From the NCBI GenBank assembly GCA_023055425.1, contig JALGPY010000003.1, positions 50,515,891-50,579,890 on the forward strand: DNA of 64,000 nt, read 5' to 3'. Below are positions 45,440-56,565 of the stretch, piece after piece. Both the position numbers and the translations under genes were made by a program. The stretch's first letter is position 1, and each line of letters starts with the position of its first letter. Below the pieces are notes generated by a model. The model did no database searches. It was not told where the DNA came from and worked only from the letters and a program-made list of their open reading frames with translations. This DNA is from Linanthus parryae (Eukaryota > Streptophyta > Magnoliopsida > Ericales > Polemoniaceae).

Positions 45440-46168
45440 TAGGGGTGCAACTTGGACGGATTGAACCCGACTAACCCGAACCCAATCCGGACTAAAGTCA
45501 GGTTTGGGCACATGTTTTGGGTAATTAGGACGGGCTCGGGAAAAAATTCTCAACTTGAATTGCAATTAGGGTCGGCTTGAGTACGAATAGCAAACGATGC
45601 ACTAGTCCGAATTGTCCGATTTGTTTATTTATTATCTATAAATGTTAATTTTTTTTTAAAAAAAAATTGCTTTTGTTGTCAACTGGGGCGAACCCGGGAC
45701 CTCATGCAGGGGCTTCCAACGCTCTACCACTTGAGCTACCACCCTAGCTGCTATAAATGTTATATTTGGAGAGTATTATATAGCATAATTATCAGGAATC
45801 TATTATTTTTCTATTAATTATTAGTGATATTTTAATTATGTTTATGTTCTTAACTAATATATTTTTTTGCACACAATATTTAGTATTCTCTTGTCTAAAT
45901 GGATAATTTTTTTTTAGTTCACTCTAACAATATATATTCATTAATTTTTTTCACTAAAAAGAAAATTGAAGTGTCGACAATCTGTATGTATTTATATATG
46001 TAAGTTATTAACTTGATTTTAACGGGACAATTTTAATTGAATTGAATTTGATAGTTATGTTAATTTATTTAGTGTAATTGGCTAGCCCGAATTCAACCCG
46101 AACCCGAATTGGTTTGTTTGAATTTGGGCTTGGACGGGCTGGCGATGCCCTAACTCGGCCTGGGCTTT
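45440..46168. mobile_element. 729-bp transposon insert with target duplication
   Basis: The direct repeat CATCATAGT is found at 45432-45440 and 46169-46177, and copy A has it once (20700-20708). The ends (AGGGGTGCAACTTGG and a rearranged right end with TAGGGCATCGCC on the complement) resemble hAT-type non-autonomous elements, but the terminal repeats do not match well. An 8-9 bp duplication suits hAT or Mutator. Confidence 0.7.
45648..45750 (-). mobile_element. tRNA-derived SINE nested in the 729-bp insert
   Basis: The minus strand carries an A-box-like GTAGCTCAAGTGGTAGAGC and a B-box-like GGTTCGCCCC, then an A/T-rich tail. The unit is flanked by a perfect 12-bp duplication CTATAAATGTTA (45636-45647 and 45751-45762), as expected for LINE-assisted retroposition. 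At 103 bp it is short for a SINE and may be a retroposed tRNA-like sequence. Confidence 0.8.
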
Positions 46169-46177
46169 CATCATAGT

Positions 46178-46777
46178 CCAAAGTGAGAATGAAGAACCCT
46201 GATGGATCCACAATGTGTAAGGGCATCTCCAATCACAGAAGGAGTAGAGGAAGAGATGGGGTTAGCTGTCTCTAACCAATGAAGAAGAAGGAAGGGAAAG
46301 AGAAATAAAAATGTGACGGCGAAAGGGCGGGGGTGAAAAAGGAAAGGGAAAACTCCTTAGGTCTTCCCTTATGGAATGGCTATCAAGTTAGTGTTTTCGA
46401 TAGATTTAATCAGGTTTAAGAATTTTAATTATAAGTGATTGTATTTTTATTAAAATCAAATTAGTTAAAAAAATATTTAAATATTTATAATTTTAATTTG
46501 AATTTATTTTTAACATTCTCAACATATTATGGTGTAATTTTTAATAAGATATAATTTTTTTTGTAATAGTCAATAACGTGGATTAAGATATTGGAATAGA
46601 TGTAAATGCATTATTTAGTAGTGTGATCCAGTCGAATAATAAAATAATAATTAAATTAAATTAATTAAACTATATAGTAAATATCACATTAATTCATAAC
46701 AAAAGAAAAATACTAGTGTGCCTATAACTTAAATGCTTTGTATTGTTGTTTAAATTATTCCATGACTCTTACCACAA
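46178..46777. other. 3' flank, no gene
   Basis: The first part continues the UGT duplication to about 46225. The rest is AT-rich and has no recognisable feature. Confidence 0.4.
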
Positions 46778-47342
46778 CGTTTCTTCTCTTTAGTCCACTT
46801 TCTATTTTTGGACGTTTCCTCTCTTGATATCTCTTTCCCTTTTTGGTATACTTTTTGTTGCAAACTACCCAAAATACCCTCATCAAATACCCCACACCTT
46901 ATTTTTATACAATATATCAAATAACTTTACCCCACTCATTTTTTCTCTAAAAAAACCCTACCCTCTCCCATATTTCATCACCACCACCCATTTAGAGAGG
47001 ATAGAGAGTGAGAGGAGGCAGACCCACGGTTTCGATCAAGAGAGAGAGAGAGAGAAGTGGCTCGTAGAGCTTGGAGAATCCTCCGATTAGCACTAGTGTG
47101 GACGAGAAAAAGAGGAGTGTTCAGGAGGAGAATCGCCATGGAGCTCAACCTCTTCCCCAAATTCATCACCAGTCGACGGGAGGATACAGAGTGAAGGACG
47201 GGAGGAGAAAAAGAAGGGGCGGAGGAAGGCGCTGTTGAAGTGGTTGTCGGGAGAGGAGGCACACTCGACCCTCAGAGTGTGGCAGCGAGGGAGAGGAGGC
47301 ACCGGATCTGGCGACCAAGGTACGGATCTGTTCTTTTCTCTC

Positions 47343-47381
47343 CCTTCTTCTTCTTCTTCTTCTTCTTCTTCTTCTTCTTTT
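47343..47381 (+). repeat. (CTT)n microsatellite
   Basis: About 12 CTT/TTC units precede TTTTTCAG. It could serve as a polypyrimidine tract. Confidence 0.9.
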
Positions 47382-47571
47382 TCAGGCATATCCTCTTTAG
47401 ATCCATCAATTTTGATTCAAGATTTGCTACTTTCTCAGAGGCGGCGGTGGCGGTGTTGAGGCGGTGATGGTGGCAAGATCTGTTGATTCCTCAGCGTGTT
47501 CTTCTTCCTATTCTCATCTCTTCTTCTTTGATTTGTAATCATACTTTTGATTCTGTAAATATATTATTGTT

Positions 47572-47665
47572 GGTAGTGGTGGTTCTACTGGTGGTGTTGG
47601 TGGTTCTACTGGTTGTGTTGGTGGTGTTGTTGGTGGTTCTACTGGTTGTGTTCGTGTTGTTGTTT
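47572..47665 (+). repeat. GGTGGTTCTACTGGT minisatellite
   Basis: Three imperfect units based on GGTGGTTCTACTGG(T/G)(T/G)GTG with GGTGTT fill-in. Confidence 0.8.
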
Positions 47666-47855
47666 TCAACGAGAGAGAGAGAGGAGACAGTGACAGGAGA
47701 GAGGGGAGGGGTATCAGTGTCAAAAATTCATTTTCCTTGATTACAGTGCCCACCCAAAGTGGGCTAAAGAGAAGAAACGGACTGATACTCTCCTAGTGTA
47801 CAGAAACTTTCTCTAAACACTCTGATTCTATTTTTTACATAATGTTAGTTATTAT

Positions 47856-49019
47856 TGAAACAGCCCGAAGGACCACGGTTCACAGCTAGTACAATTCAAC
47901 CAAAATCCCAAGTACATTATTTATAAATAAAAAGGAGAAACCCTCCAACAAAGTTTGGAAACAAAGAAATAAACAAAACTAAACGTCTGAAATGTCTACA
48001 TGATGAAATTGAAACTAAACTTTATTGGCTGCAAAATCCTAAGCTTCAACTTGTGCGCGTTTCCCCCACCTCAATGCCAACCTGCGGGTTTTACAATAGA
48101 CAAAGCCGACCGCAGAAAAATTTTAATTAGTAAAAACTGAGTAAGTATACCACAACACGTAAAGACGGAGTTTTTGGCTAACACGAGAGTATAAGCATGA
48201 AGATAAGTAATAACCACAACTTTATTATTTTATTTGGTTGAGGCATAACACGAGCCCCAACAGGTTCGATGTGGACAGAGAGGTCACGATGGAATAATAA
48301 TAAAGTAGGGTGCTTCTACGGGATATCACAGTCCATCCCGATTCTCCCTAAAATAACTAGTGAGACCTTAAGTGTCGACACCCCTATATTGTTGTGACCC
48401 AAACATGCATAGGTAGTAATCCTAGTTTTCACAATAAATAAGAGGGTATATACCCTAGGGGAATCAACGCACATGTGTCCCCGGCCGTAGCCTTCACACG
48501 CATCTTCTGTACACCGTTCCCAATTCTAGTATCGTACATTTAATATCCATTATTTCACGAGGGTAAAAGATCACAATTGGAATAGTAACCACATGCTTTT
48601 CAAAACCGTTCATGATAAATCACTAGAAAGGATCAAAGTATCGCAAAGCGGAAATTGAATTTACAGTTTGAGATAACACACACGAAACAACACATTTTGA
48701 TAATTTATAGATGTCGTGCATATACTTACTTGGATTGAAGAAAGCTCCACACACTCAAGCAAGCACGGAACTAGTACTCGTAGTACGGACTGTCAAAGAA
48801 CTGATTGTCTACGAACTTGGAATCTACAATAGTCAAATAATCCTAACATTAACACGCAATCAAACTCATACAACAAATGCAATTATGCCCTATATGCAAA
48901 TGCAAAGAATATTTCCCCGACAAGTTCCCAATTCCATTCACACGACTCTAATAATAGAAAAGCATATTAACTTTGCAAAGTTATGATATTAAGGAAATAA
49001 TAATAATAATAATAATAAC

Positions 49020-49053
<34 letters not shown>

Positions 49054-50359
49054 GAAACAAACTTTAAAATAGTTAACTATATTCTTAAAATCTATTTATA
49101 ACTAGTTATCTAGAAAGAGTATAATATCTAGAAAATATACTAGCTTTCAAGAAGGTTAATTTAATTACTAATAAAGAGTAAATATCTAATTAAAAACGAT
49201 ATAAATTCTTGAAATGAACACAAATGTAAAGCTATGTAATATTAATGACACTTTTATTTATTAATAAATATTTATTTATATTAATAAAACTCTTTTTACA
49301 AAACTTATACTATAAAAACTTATATTTAAATTCATAATGAAGAAACTAATTAATTATAAGTAATTTCTAATAAATAAAACACTAATTATAAGTAAAAGAA
49401 TAATAACCTAAAAACAGCTTGTAGTTAATATATAAGACCACCCCAAAGTTTCTGGAATGTAAAACCACAACCCCATGAAATTTCAGAATAGACAAAACGA
49501 CCCCCAATTTCAATTATCTCCTTCAATTACACTCTCTTCTCCAAATCAACCACTGCAACAACACATTCTTACCAACCCAAATCAACTACTGATTCAAATG
49601 AACTAAAATGTGTAACTGGAAGCATTTGAATAGAACTGAAATCAAAAGAAGGGTTTCTTTTATGGTTACCGATCAAGACGAACAAGGGCGGCGACGAGGG
49701 TGATGTCGTTGCTGCTGCTGCTGGCGGTGGTCGCCGGAATTGAGGACGGCGGTGGCGAGAGGGAGACTGGACGGCGAACGTATGGAGAGGACGAGGGTGA
49801 TGGTGGTGGCGCTACTGGGTTTCCGTCGGGTCACCAACCGGGTCGGAACTCGGGTCGGCGCAGAAACAAAGCCGATGGTGGCTCTGTTCTTCCTGCTGGT
49901 TCGCCGGGCGTTGAGATGGATGGGAGGCGAGTTGGTGGCAGGTGGATCTCGCCGGAAATTGAGCAGTGGTGATGACGGAATTCGCCGGAAACAGAGCAGT
50001 GGTGGTGTTGGTGTTCGGAGAACAGGGCAGCTGGGTTTGCGTTTGGAGATGGAAGTGACGGGGGGGGGGAAGAAGGGGTGTTGATATATGTTGAATCGAG
50101 GGAGATCGTGGGTGATTTCGTGGCGGCGTTGTGGAGGGAGTTGCAGGAGAAGCGGGGAGAGACGTTAGTGGGTTTTCTCCGAGAGAGAAGGAGAAGGTAC
50201 AGGTGGGTTCTCCACCTATTTAAGTAATAGACACTTTAACCCCCTTTATCTAGTTTTATGAAACTACACATACATACCCCCGGTTTAGAAACAACAACAA
50301 TTACCCCAATTTAAGAATAATACACAAATAAATACCCTACTAAATATAGGGGTATTACA
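47856..50359 (-). repeat. 3' LTR of gypsy-type element
   Basis: On the minus strand it begins TGTAATACCCC and ends GGGCTGTTTCA. 2504 bp. It differs from the other LTR by a few substitutions, a shorter AAT microsatellite (about 48993-49053) and a G run near 50060. Plus-strand chance frames inside it (about 48711 and 49700) recur in the other LTR and are not genes. Confidence 0.9.
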
Positions 50360-50372
50360 TCTCCTTCCCCTT
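50360..50372 (-). promoter_or_regulatory. Polypurine tract of gypsy-type element
   Basis: The minus strand reads AAGGGGAAGGAGA immediately before the 3' LTR. Confidence 0.8.
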
Positions 50373-50934
50373 AAAACAACGCTTCGTCCTCGAAGCGTAA
50401 AACAACAACTCCCAGCGAGAACATTATACCTACATGCACGATGAAATGATGCAAATTTCTATTGCACAACAAAGCGAAAAGATCATATCAACCAAACGAA
50501 CAACAAATGGGGTGTTTCATCACATTCCTCTTAAAAGAGAGTGACGTCCCCGTCACTCAAGTTACTCTCGATATGGGTTTCCTAAGTCACTAACATAGGT
50601 ATGATGGTAGTCTTACTTCTAGGTTAGCTAGTCCAGGGTACATGGTGTCACAAGACAATGAAATTCGAGATCGAGACAGGTAGGCGAGATAAGAGTAAGT
50701 AATCCTAGGCCATTAACAGAAATTGACGAGATAAAGAGGAGAAATGCTTCTGAATCAGGAAAAATATTGGGGTGAGATGGTTAGGGATGTACCAGTTGCT
50801 GCATTGGCATGTTCCGCTTGAGTCAGGTTCATGACATTGATAGTTCCCGTGGCGCTATTGGTTGTGGCTGATGGTGCTGTAGTTGTTGGTGCAGTAAGAG
50901 CAGCTACTGTTGTTGCTGATGCGGCATTGCCTCC

Positions 50935-52176
50935 TTAGGGTCGGTTATTTTGACCATTCCCACCTTGCCAATTGTATCCCCTGTTGTAGCCACCTCCACT
51001 GTTGTTGTTGTTGTTGTTGTTCCTGTCCTGGTTGTATCCTCCATTGTTGCCATTGCGGTAACCTCCACCTTGTTGATCGTTTTGCTGGTTCTCGCCATAT
51101 TGATTACCACCGTTGTAGTAGTTACCTCCACGGTTGTACTCACCATTTCCTCCTTGGCGATTCACATTGTTGCCTCCATAACCTCCACCATTGTTGTTGT
51201 TGGGCCTGGATCGACACTCATACCTGCGATGACCCAGCCTGCCACAGTTGTGACAATTAACCTTCCTTCCTCGGCAATCCACTCCTGGGTGGTTTCTGCC
51301 GCACCTCGTGCAGTTGAAAACTCTTACTTGACCTTGTCCACCTTGGTCTGGGTTTCCAAACTGGTTGGTGGGAGCTGGGTTGGGACGAACCCTCTTATCT
51401 TCGGCGTTTTTTCCCGTACCGTGATTCTGGAACCCGGTTGCAGCTGGTGTCTCGGTCTTCCTTTTGTTGTTGGTTTCGGCATTACTATCCAGCATGCGCT
51501 GCATATCGCGAGTCGCTCCATAAGCCTCCATTAGCGAGTTAAATCGTGTGGGTCCCATTGCCCTTCGGACTTCGAGGTCCATACCTTCAACAAATTTGTG
51601 GATCCTTCGTACTTCTGTGGGTACAATTTCCCGTCCGAACCTCATGAGTTCCATAAATTTCTCATAGTAAGCAGTTAGGGTAGCTCCATCTTGCTTCAGG
51701 CGCAAAAACTCCTCAAACTTCTTCGACTTCACATGGTCGGGGTAAAACCATTCACGCATAGCCTCCTTTAGCTGTTCCCATCCAAACCCTTCCTGGGCGA
51801 GTAAGTCGGCTGAGACGGAAGTCCACCAGTTATCAGCTTCTTTCTTAAAGTAATAGACCGCCACTTCTATGCGTCGGTCCTCGGGGCAACGCACGGAAAT
51901 CAGTGCCTTGTGGAAGTCGCGAATCCAATTCTCTAGGATGGTCGGGTCGTCCGTCCCATAGAAGAAGTCAGGGCGGAGTTCTGCAAGCTTACTCATCACG
52001 TCACCTCCCCCAGCCTGTTGATTGTACAGGAGTTGGGTTATGGCTAGGGTCGCTTGTTCCAGGTTCAGGAACCGAATTGGGTCATATTGTTCTGGAAATG
52101 GAGCCGGTTGGTTTCCTTGGGTTCCCTGACTCATCGTTCCTACTTCCCTTGCACGTCTCCTGGTATAATATTGCAT
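50935..52176 (-). CDS. Gypsy-type gag protein
   Basis: 413 residues. About 60-215 is a retrotransposon gag domain (DDPTILENWIRDFHKALI, AVYYFKKEADNWWTSV, FEEFLRLKQDGATLTAYYEK, VRRIHKFVEGMDLEVR). Two knuckles follow: C289-C292-H296-C301 (one residue short of the canonical spacing) and C308-C311-H316-C321 (CNNCGRLGH type). The last 90 residues are Asn/Gly rich with RGGNYYNGG-like motifs. It would form the particle and package RNA. The frame is complete and stops at 50935 with no pol downstream, so the element is gag-only. Met15 (MSQGTQGN) is an alternative start. Confidence 0.9.
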   Translation of the reverse strand: MQYYTRRRAREVGTMSQGTQGNQPAPFPEQYDPIRFLNLEQATLAITQLLYNQQAGGGDVMSKLAELRPDFFYGTDDPTILENWIRDFHKALISVRCPEDRRIEVAVYYFKKEADNWWTSVSADLLAQEGFGWEQLKEAMREWFYPDHVKSKKFEEFLRLKQDGATLTAYYEKFMELMRFGREIVPTEVRRIHKFVEGMDLEVRRAMGPTRFNSLMEAYGATRDMQRMLDSNAETNNKRKTETPAATGFQNHGTGKNAEDKRVRPNPAPTNQFGNPDQGGQGQVRVFNCTRCGRNHPGVDCRGRKVNCHNCGRLGHRRYECRSRPNNNNGGGYGGNNVNRQGGNGEYNRGGNYYNGGNQYGENQQNDQQGGGYRNGNNGGYNQDRNNNNNNNSGGGYNRGYNWQGGNGQNNRP

Positions 52177-52384
52177 TGTACCTTCTTAAATATAACCTTA
52201 CTTAATAAAATTCTAATCCAACCATACACATGAGAGAAAAATACAGGATAACCATGCATTTATTGATTCAAGTACCACATAATCCACAAAGAAATCCAAT
52301 TAATCCAACAAAAGACATATACTGAATCAAAATTCTAATCCTAATCGTTCTCACTTGGAAAAAAATGCAATGAATAATAGAAAA

Positions 52385-53823
52385 TGTTGGAATAGGTGCC
52401 CTAGAGGCAATCGTAGATTTAGTATGAACAATGTTTTGGCTAGAATATTCATTTATTATTTATGGCGATATTTAATATAATGAAGTCCTTAGATAAATTG
52501 TGTTATTTATCTTAAATATCCCTAGTCCATTATATTGATTAATAGGACAATCAAATATAGACTAGTATGTGGATAGATTGATATGGAGATATCAAGTCTA
52601 AACACATGGGTATGCATTAGGAGTAATGGAATACTGGATTGACCCACGACGAAAAGGATACATTAGATTATGTGAAGTCACAATCGCTTTTCGTAGTGCT
52701 AATATTATTGCAATCCTTGGACTTGAAGTCACTAGATACTCTAGTTGTGAAATATTGCGCTTTGATGTTATCAAACGTTACACCGTAACTGGGTAATCAT
52801 AAAGGTGGCTATCGGGCGTGATAGGAAGCAAGATTAGAGATCGTAGTGATGTAGATAGGATTTGTCCCTCCCACATAATAGGAGTAAATATCCACGGCCA
52901 CTCGAGGGATGAGGCTTATTGAATGTCTGGCCAGACTCAGGTAAATTAATATAGAGATATTAATGTTATCTGCAAGCATAAGCATATTCCCAGGATCGGG
53001 GAACTATGGATTGGATATACGAGTGTGACTATTTATGTCTCGTGTCCAATCCGGATATGGAGACAAAGGGATAGTGCAATATGACATATTGGGCACAAAG
53101 GTTTGTCGGGATCACTGACTATTTCTATGGGTTGGGTGGCATGAATGTGTTGCTAGACACCGCTCCATGTTAGTAATAGTTACTACCAACTATATAGAAA
53201 CCTATGGGGTCACATGTCAAATAGAGTAGAGCTAGATTTGGGATTAATTAATATGGATTAATTAATAGAAGGATCATTGTGCAACACCTTGCAAACTTAG
53301 TAGGACTAATTTGCAAGGAAGGGAATAGTTCTAGTCCTACTAGAACAAGAAAACTCTAATATGGAAACAACAAGGAGTTGTTGGAGTATATATATAAGAG
53401 GCTCTAGCTTCCTTCCCACATGAGTTATTATTAAACATAACACAAAGAGTGGGAGAGAGCAAAAGAGAGAGCAAGACAAAGAGCTAGGGCCGAAACCCTA
53501 GCCCCCCGTCCGCCCCTCTACCCGACGGCAAAAGGGTGGCCGAGCCCCCTTTGTGCTTTGTTGCTTTGTTGCTTTGATCTTCATCCCTCTTCCTCCGGGT
53601 TCAAGCTAGCACTTGTTGTGAAGGAAGAATCTAGATCTCACCTCTAGACGTGGATCAACCGTAGAGACGAGGACATCATTCTTCGTGTGATCTCACAAAT
53701 CAAAAGGTACACATCTTCTATGACCTTAATCATGTTATGATGTCTCTTCCTGTGATCCTTGGTGGGTTTTGAGTAGGATTAGTTTTTGTTATTCCGCTGC
53801 GTTACCTACGTCAAAACCCAACA
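52385..53823 (+). mobile_element. Solo LTR of a copia element
   Basis: It starts TGTTGGAATAGGTGCCCTAG, ends AAACCCAACA, is 1439 bp and has a perfect GAAAA TSD (52380-52384 and 53824-53828). It is a diverged relative of the LTRs at 26017 and 33094, alignable along much of its length including the GACTATTTATG and TGGGAGAGAGCAAAA areas. It arose by LTR-LTR recombination after insertion into the gypsy-type element. Confidence 0.92.
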
Positions 53824-53857
53824 GAAAATGCAACTAAGGGGTGAATGGTCGGGTGTG

Positions 53858-54940
53858 TTAGGGCTCCTCAACGTCAGTCAGGCATTCAGAGCCAGTCTCT
53901 GGAAGGTCGATCTCGTCTTCACCTATTTCTTCTTCATCCTCTATGAACTCATCGTGCTCTTCCTCCTGAACGTGCTCTTCTTCCTGGTCTTCATCCATGT
54001 TATCCTGGCCCACATCCATGTTATCATGGCCCACATCCACGTTCTCATGGTCCCCATTCTGATCTAGGTCCTCTAGTCGTCCTTGAATCTTAAGTGGGTC
54101 GATCTCGTAGACGTCCTGCACACGATGTTTGTACCTAGATTCGTTAGGTACAACCTCGCCCCACGCGTTCCAAACGAGTAGGTCACGATACTGATGCCTC
54201 AAGCTCCTCCAAGGGTGTACATCAGGCAATCCTCGGAGTATGTAGTAGCATATGGTCAAAGGATGGCTATGTCGGTCATCGAAGTGGCCCCATGCAACGC
54301 ATATATCTATCACATAGGAACACTACTGTGCAATGGTTTCCTGACCGGGCTGGTACATCACAAGTTCTTTTCGGTGTGCCTCGGTGAGGTCATCAGAAGC
54401 AGGGATGGGCTGTCTACCTACTCCATATTCCCCTGGAACCTGATTGGGCACTTCCTCCTCTTCGGGAATCTGTTCCTCCTGCGCTTCCTGTTCCACCGGT
54501 TCCTCCGGATCTGACTCGGGTTCCTCATCATGCTCTTCCTCTTCCCGTTCTTCATTCTCCTCTTGAACGAGTCGATCGGCCGCTTCTTGTAACCTATCAT
54601 ATAGATCATGTAGTCGAAACATGTAAACGCCGTTAAGCTTCCAAAATCCATCGTTAGGTACCAAGTTCCCATCTTCACCCTCATGCACCAACTCTTCGAA
54701 GTCTTCCTTTATTGCCAGCCATGGTTGCACGTCGGGAAGTCCATTGAGGATACAGTGACCCACTACCAATCGGTTTCGAAAGCGGTCATCTCCAAACGCA
54801 GAGAAGCTCCAATCGTTGCAGCGTTCGTGCACACGAATGAAGTAATCGATCATTTCCTCCTGAGGTCCTAAGTAGGTCGTGAACAGTGGGGAATCCTCAG
54901 GCTGTAGTGCTGGTAGGGCAGGTGCGGTTTGGGTGGACAT
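53858..54940 (-). CDS. Acidic two-repeat accessory ORF with in-frame stop
   Basis: The frame from ATG at 54940 runs 205 codons to TAG (54325-54323), then stays open in the same frame for 154 codons to 53858. The halves are homologous: GHCILNGLPDVQPW and LVPNDGFWKLNGVYMFRLHD in the first, CYYILRGLPDVHPW and VVPNESRYKHRVQDVYEID in the second. Each is followed by a Glu/Asp-rich tail, and the second contains three DVGHDNMD-like repeats. The ORF lies between the PBS and gag, an unusual place. No known domain is recognised. Either the TAG is a nonsense mutation in a two-domain protein or only the first half is made. Confidence 0.6.
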
Positions 54941-55318
54941 CTAAGAAAAGAGAAGAAACAGTCTCAGAAAGGTTCTAATCCACGTATGCACTCAATATCG
55001 CAACGAAAATCAACTATATAGATAACAAAATAAAGAAAATTTTCACATATGTTAAATCACATCACAGTGATATTCACATGGTGAGACATGAATTGATACA
55101 CATATGCCACATTAGAATCTTCAATCAACAGGGAACTAAAATATTCATAGAAGACAACAAGGGAAAATAGCTAAGCTATCCCAAACCCCGGCTTGTTTAA
55201 TTTTATTACCATTTTTGGTTGTCCTATGTGAATTTTAAATTTCCTTTGAAAATTCTTAAAATGTTTAATTTCTCTCTATTAGAGGAATTTGGAGAATCGC
55301 ACTAGCTTAGAACCGTCC

Positions 55319-55330
55319 GCTCTGATACCA
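55319..55330 (-). promoter_or_regulatory. Primer-binding site of gypsy-type element
   Basis: The minus strand reads TGGTATCAGAGC two bases after the 5' LTR, complementary to initiator Met tRNA. Confidence 0.9.
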
Positions 55331-55332
55331 AC

Positions 55333-56504
55333 TGAAACAGCCCGAAGGACCACGGTTCACAGCTAGTACAATTCAACCAAAATCCCAAGTACATTATTTA
55401 TAAATAAAAAGGAGAAACCCTCCAACAAAGTTTGGAAACAAAGAAATAAACAAAACTAAACGTCTGAAATGTCTACGTGATGAAATTAAACTAAACTTTA
55501 TTGGCTGCAAAATCCTAAGCTTCAACTTGTGCGCGTTTCCCCCACCTCAATGCCAACCTGCGGGTTTTAAAATAGACAAAGCCGACCGCAGAAAAATTTT
55601 AATTAGTAAAAACTAAGTAAGTATACCACAACACGTAAAGACGGAGTTTTTGGCTAACACGAGAGTATAAGCATGAAGATAAGTAATAACCACAACTTTA
55701 TTATTTTATTTGGTTGAGGCATAACACGAGCCCCAACAGGTTCGATGTGGACAGAGAGGTCACGATGGAATAATAATAAAGTAGGGTGCTTCTACGGGAT
55801 ATCACAGTCCATCCCGATTCTCCCTAAAATAACTAGTGAGACCTTAAGTGTCGACACCCCTATACAGTTGTGACCCAAACATGCATAGGTAGTACTCCTA
55901 GTTTTCACAATAAATAAGAGGGTATATACCCTAGGGGAATCAACGCACATGTGTCCCCGGCCGTAGCCTTCACACGCATCCTCTGTACACCGTTCCCAAT
56001 TCTATTATCGTACATTTAATATCCATTATTTCACGAGGGTAAAAGATCACAATTGGAATAGTAACCACATGCTTTTCAAAACCGTTCATGATAAATCACT
56101 AGAAAGGCTCAAAGTATCGCAAAGCGGAAATTGAATTTACAGTTTGAGATAACACACACGAAACAACACATTTTGATAATTTAAAGTTGTCGTGCATATA
56201 CTTACTTGGATTGAAGAAGGCTCCACACACACAAGCAAGCACGGAACTAGTACTCGTAGTACGGACTGTCAAAGAACTGATCGTCTACGAACTCGGAATC
56301 TACAATAGTCAAATAATCCTAACATTAACACGCAATCAAACTCATACAACAAATGCAATTATGCCCTATATGCAAATGCAAAGAATATATCCCCGACAAG
56401 TTTCCAATTCCATTCACACGACTCTAATATTAGAAAAGTATATTAACTTTGCAAAGTTATGATATTAAGGAAATAATAATAATAATAATAACAATAACAA
56501 TAAC

Positions 56505-56565
<61 letters not shown>

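Larger units (their letters stand above)
41104..46225. repeat. Segmental duplication, copy B (UGT locus)
   Basis: Matches 17195-20765, expanded by a promoter MITE, a 613-bp insert at the stop codon and a 729-bp insert in the 3' flank. Scattered substitutions separate the copies. Confidence 0.9.
46778..47779. mobile_element. Possible Pack-MULE-like segment
   Basis: Ends 46778-46801 and 47756-47779 form a 24-bp inverted repeat with one mismatch (CGTTTCTTCTCTTTAG-CCACTTT). Weaker similarity extends outward. Between them the sequence is GC-richer and looks like a captured gene 5' end: GA repeat 47041-47056, CTT repeat 47343-47381 and an intron-like TTTTTCAG. No 9-bp target duplication was found, which weakens the case. 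Confidence 0.4.

Noticed and set aside
45672..45750. Apparent tRNA gene on the minus strand
   Set aside because: A-box and B-box like motifs are present, but the unit has an A/T tail and a 12-bp target duplication, so it is a retroposed tRNA-derived element and not a functional tRNA gene.
48993..49053. Short-spaced AAT array considered as a CRISPR-like or regulatory repeat
   Set aside because: Simple AAT microsatellite with no spacers. The same tract, longer, is in the other LTR.
48711..50084. Plus-strand ORFs inside the gypsy-type LTR (about 48711-48986, 49700-50084) and their copies at 56187-57636
   Set aside because: They lie wholly in the LTRs, antisense to the element, and their conservation is explained by the two LTRs being copies of each other.
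50950..51534. 194-codon plus-strand frame opposite gag
   Set aside because: Low-complexity Val/Thr/Ser complement of the Asn/Gly-rich gag tail.
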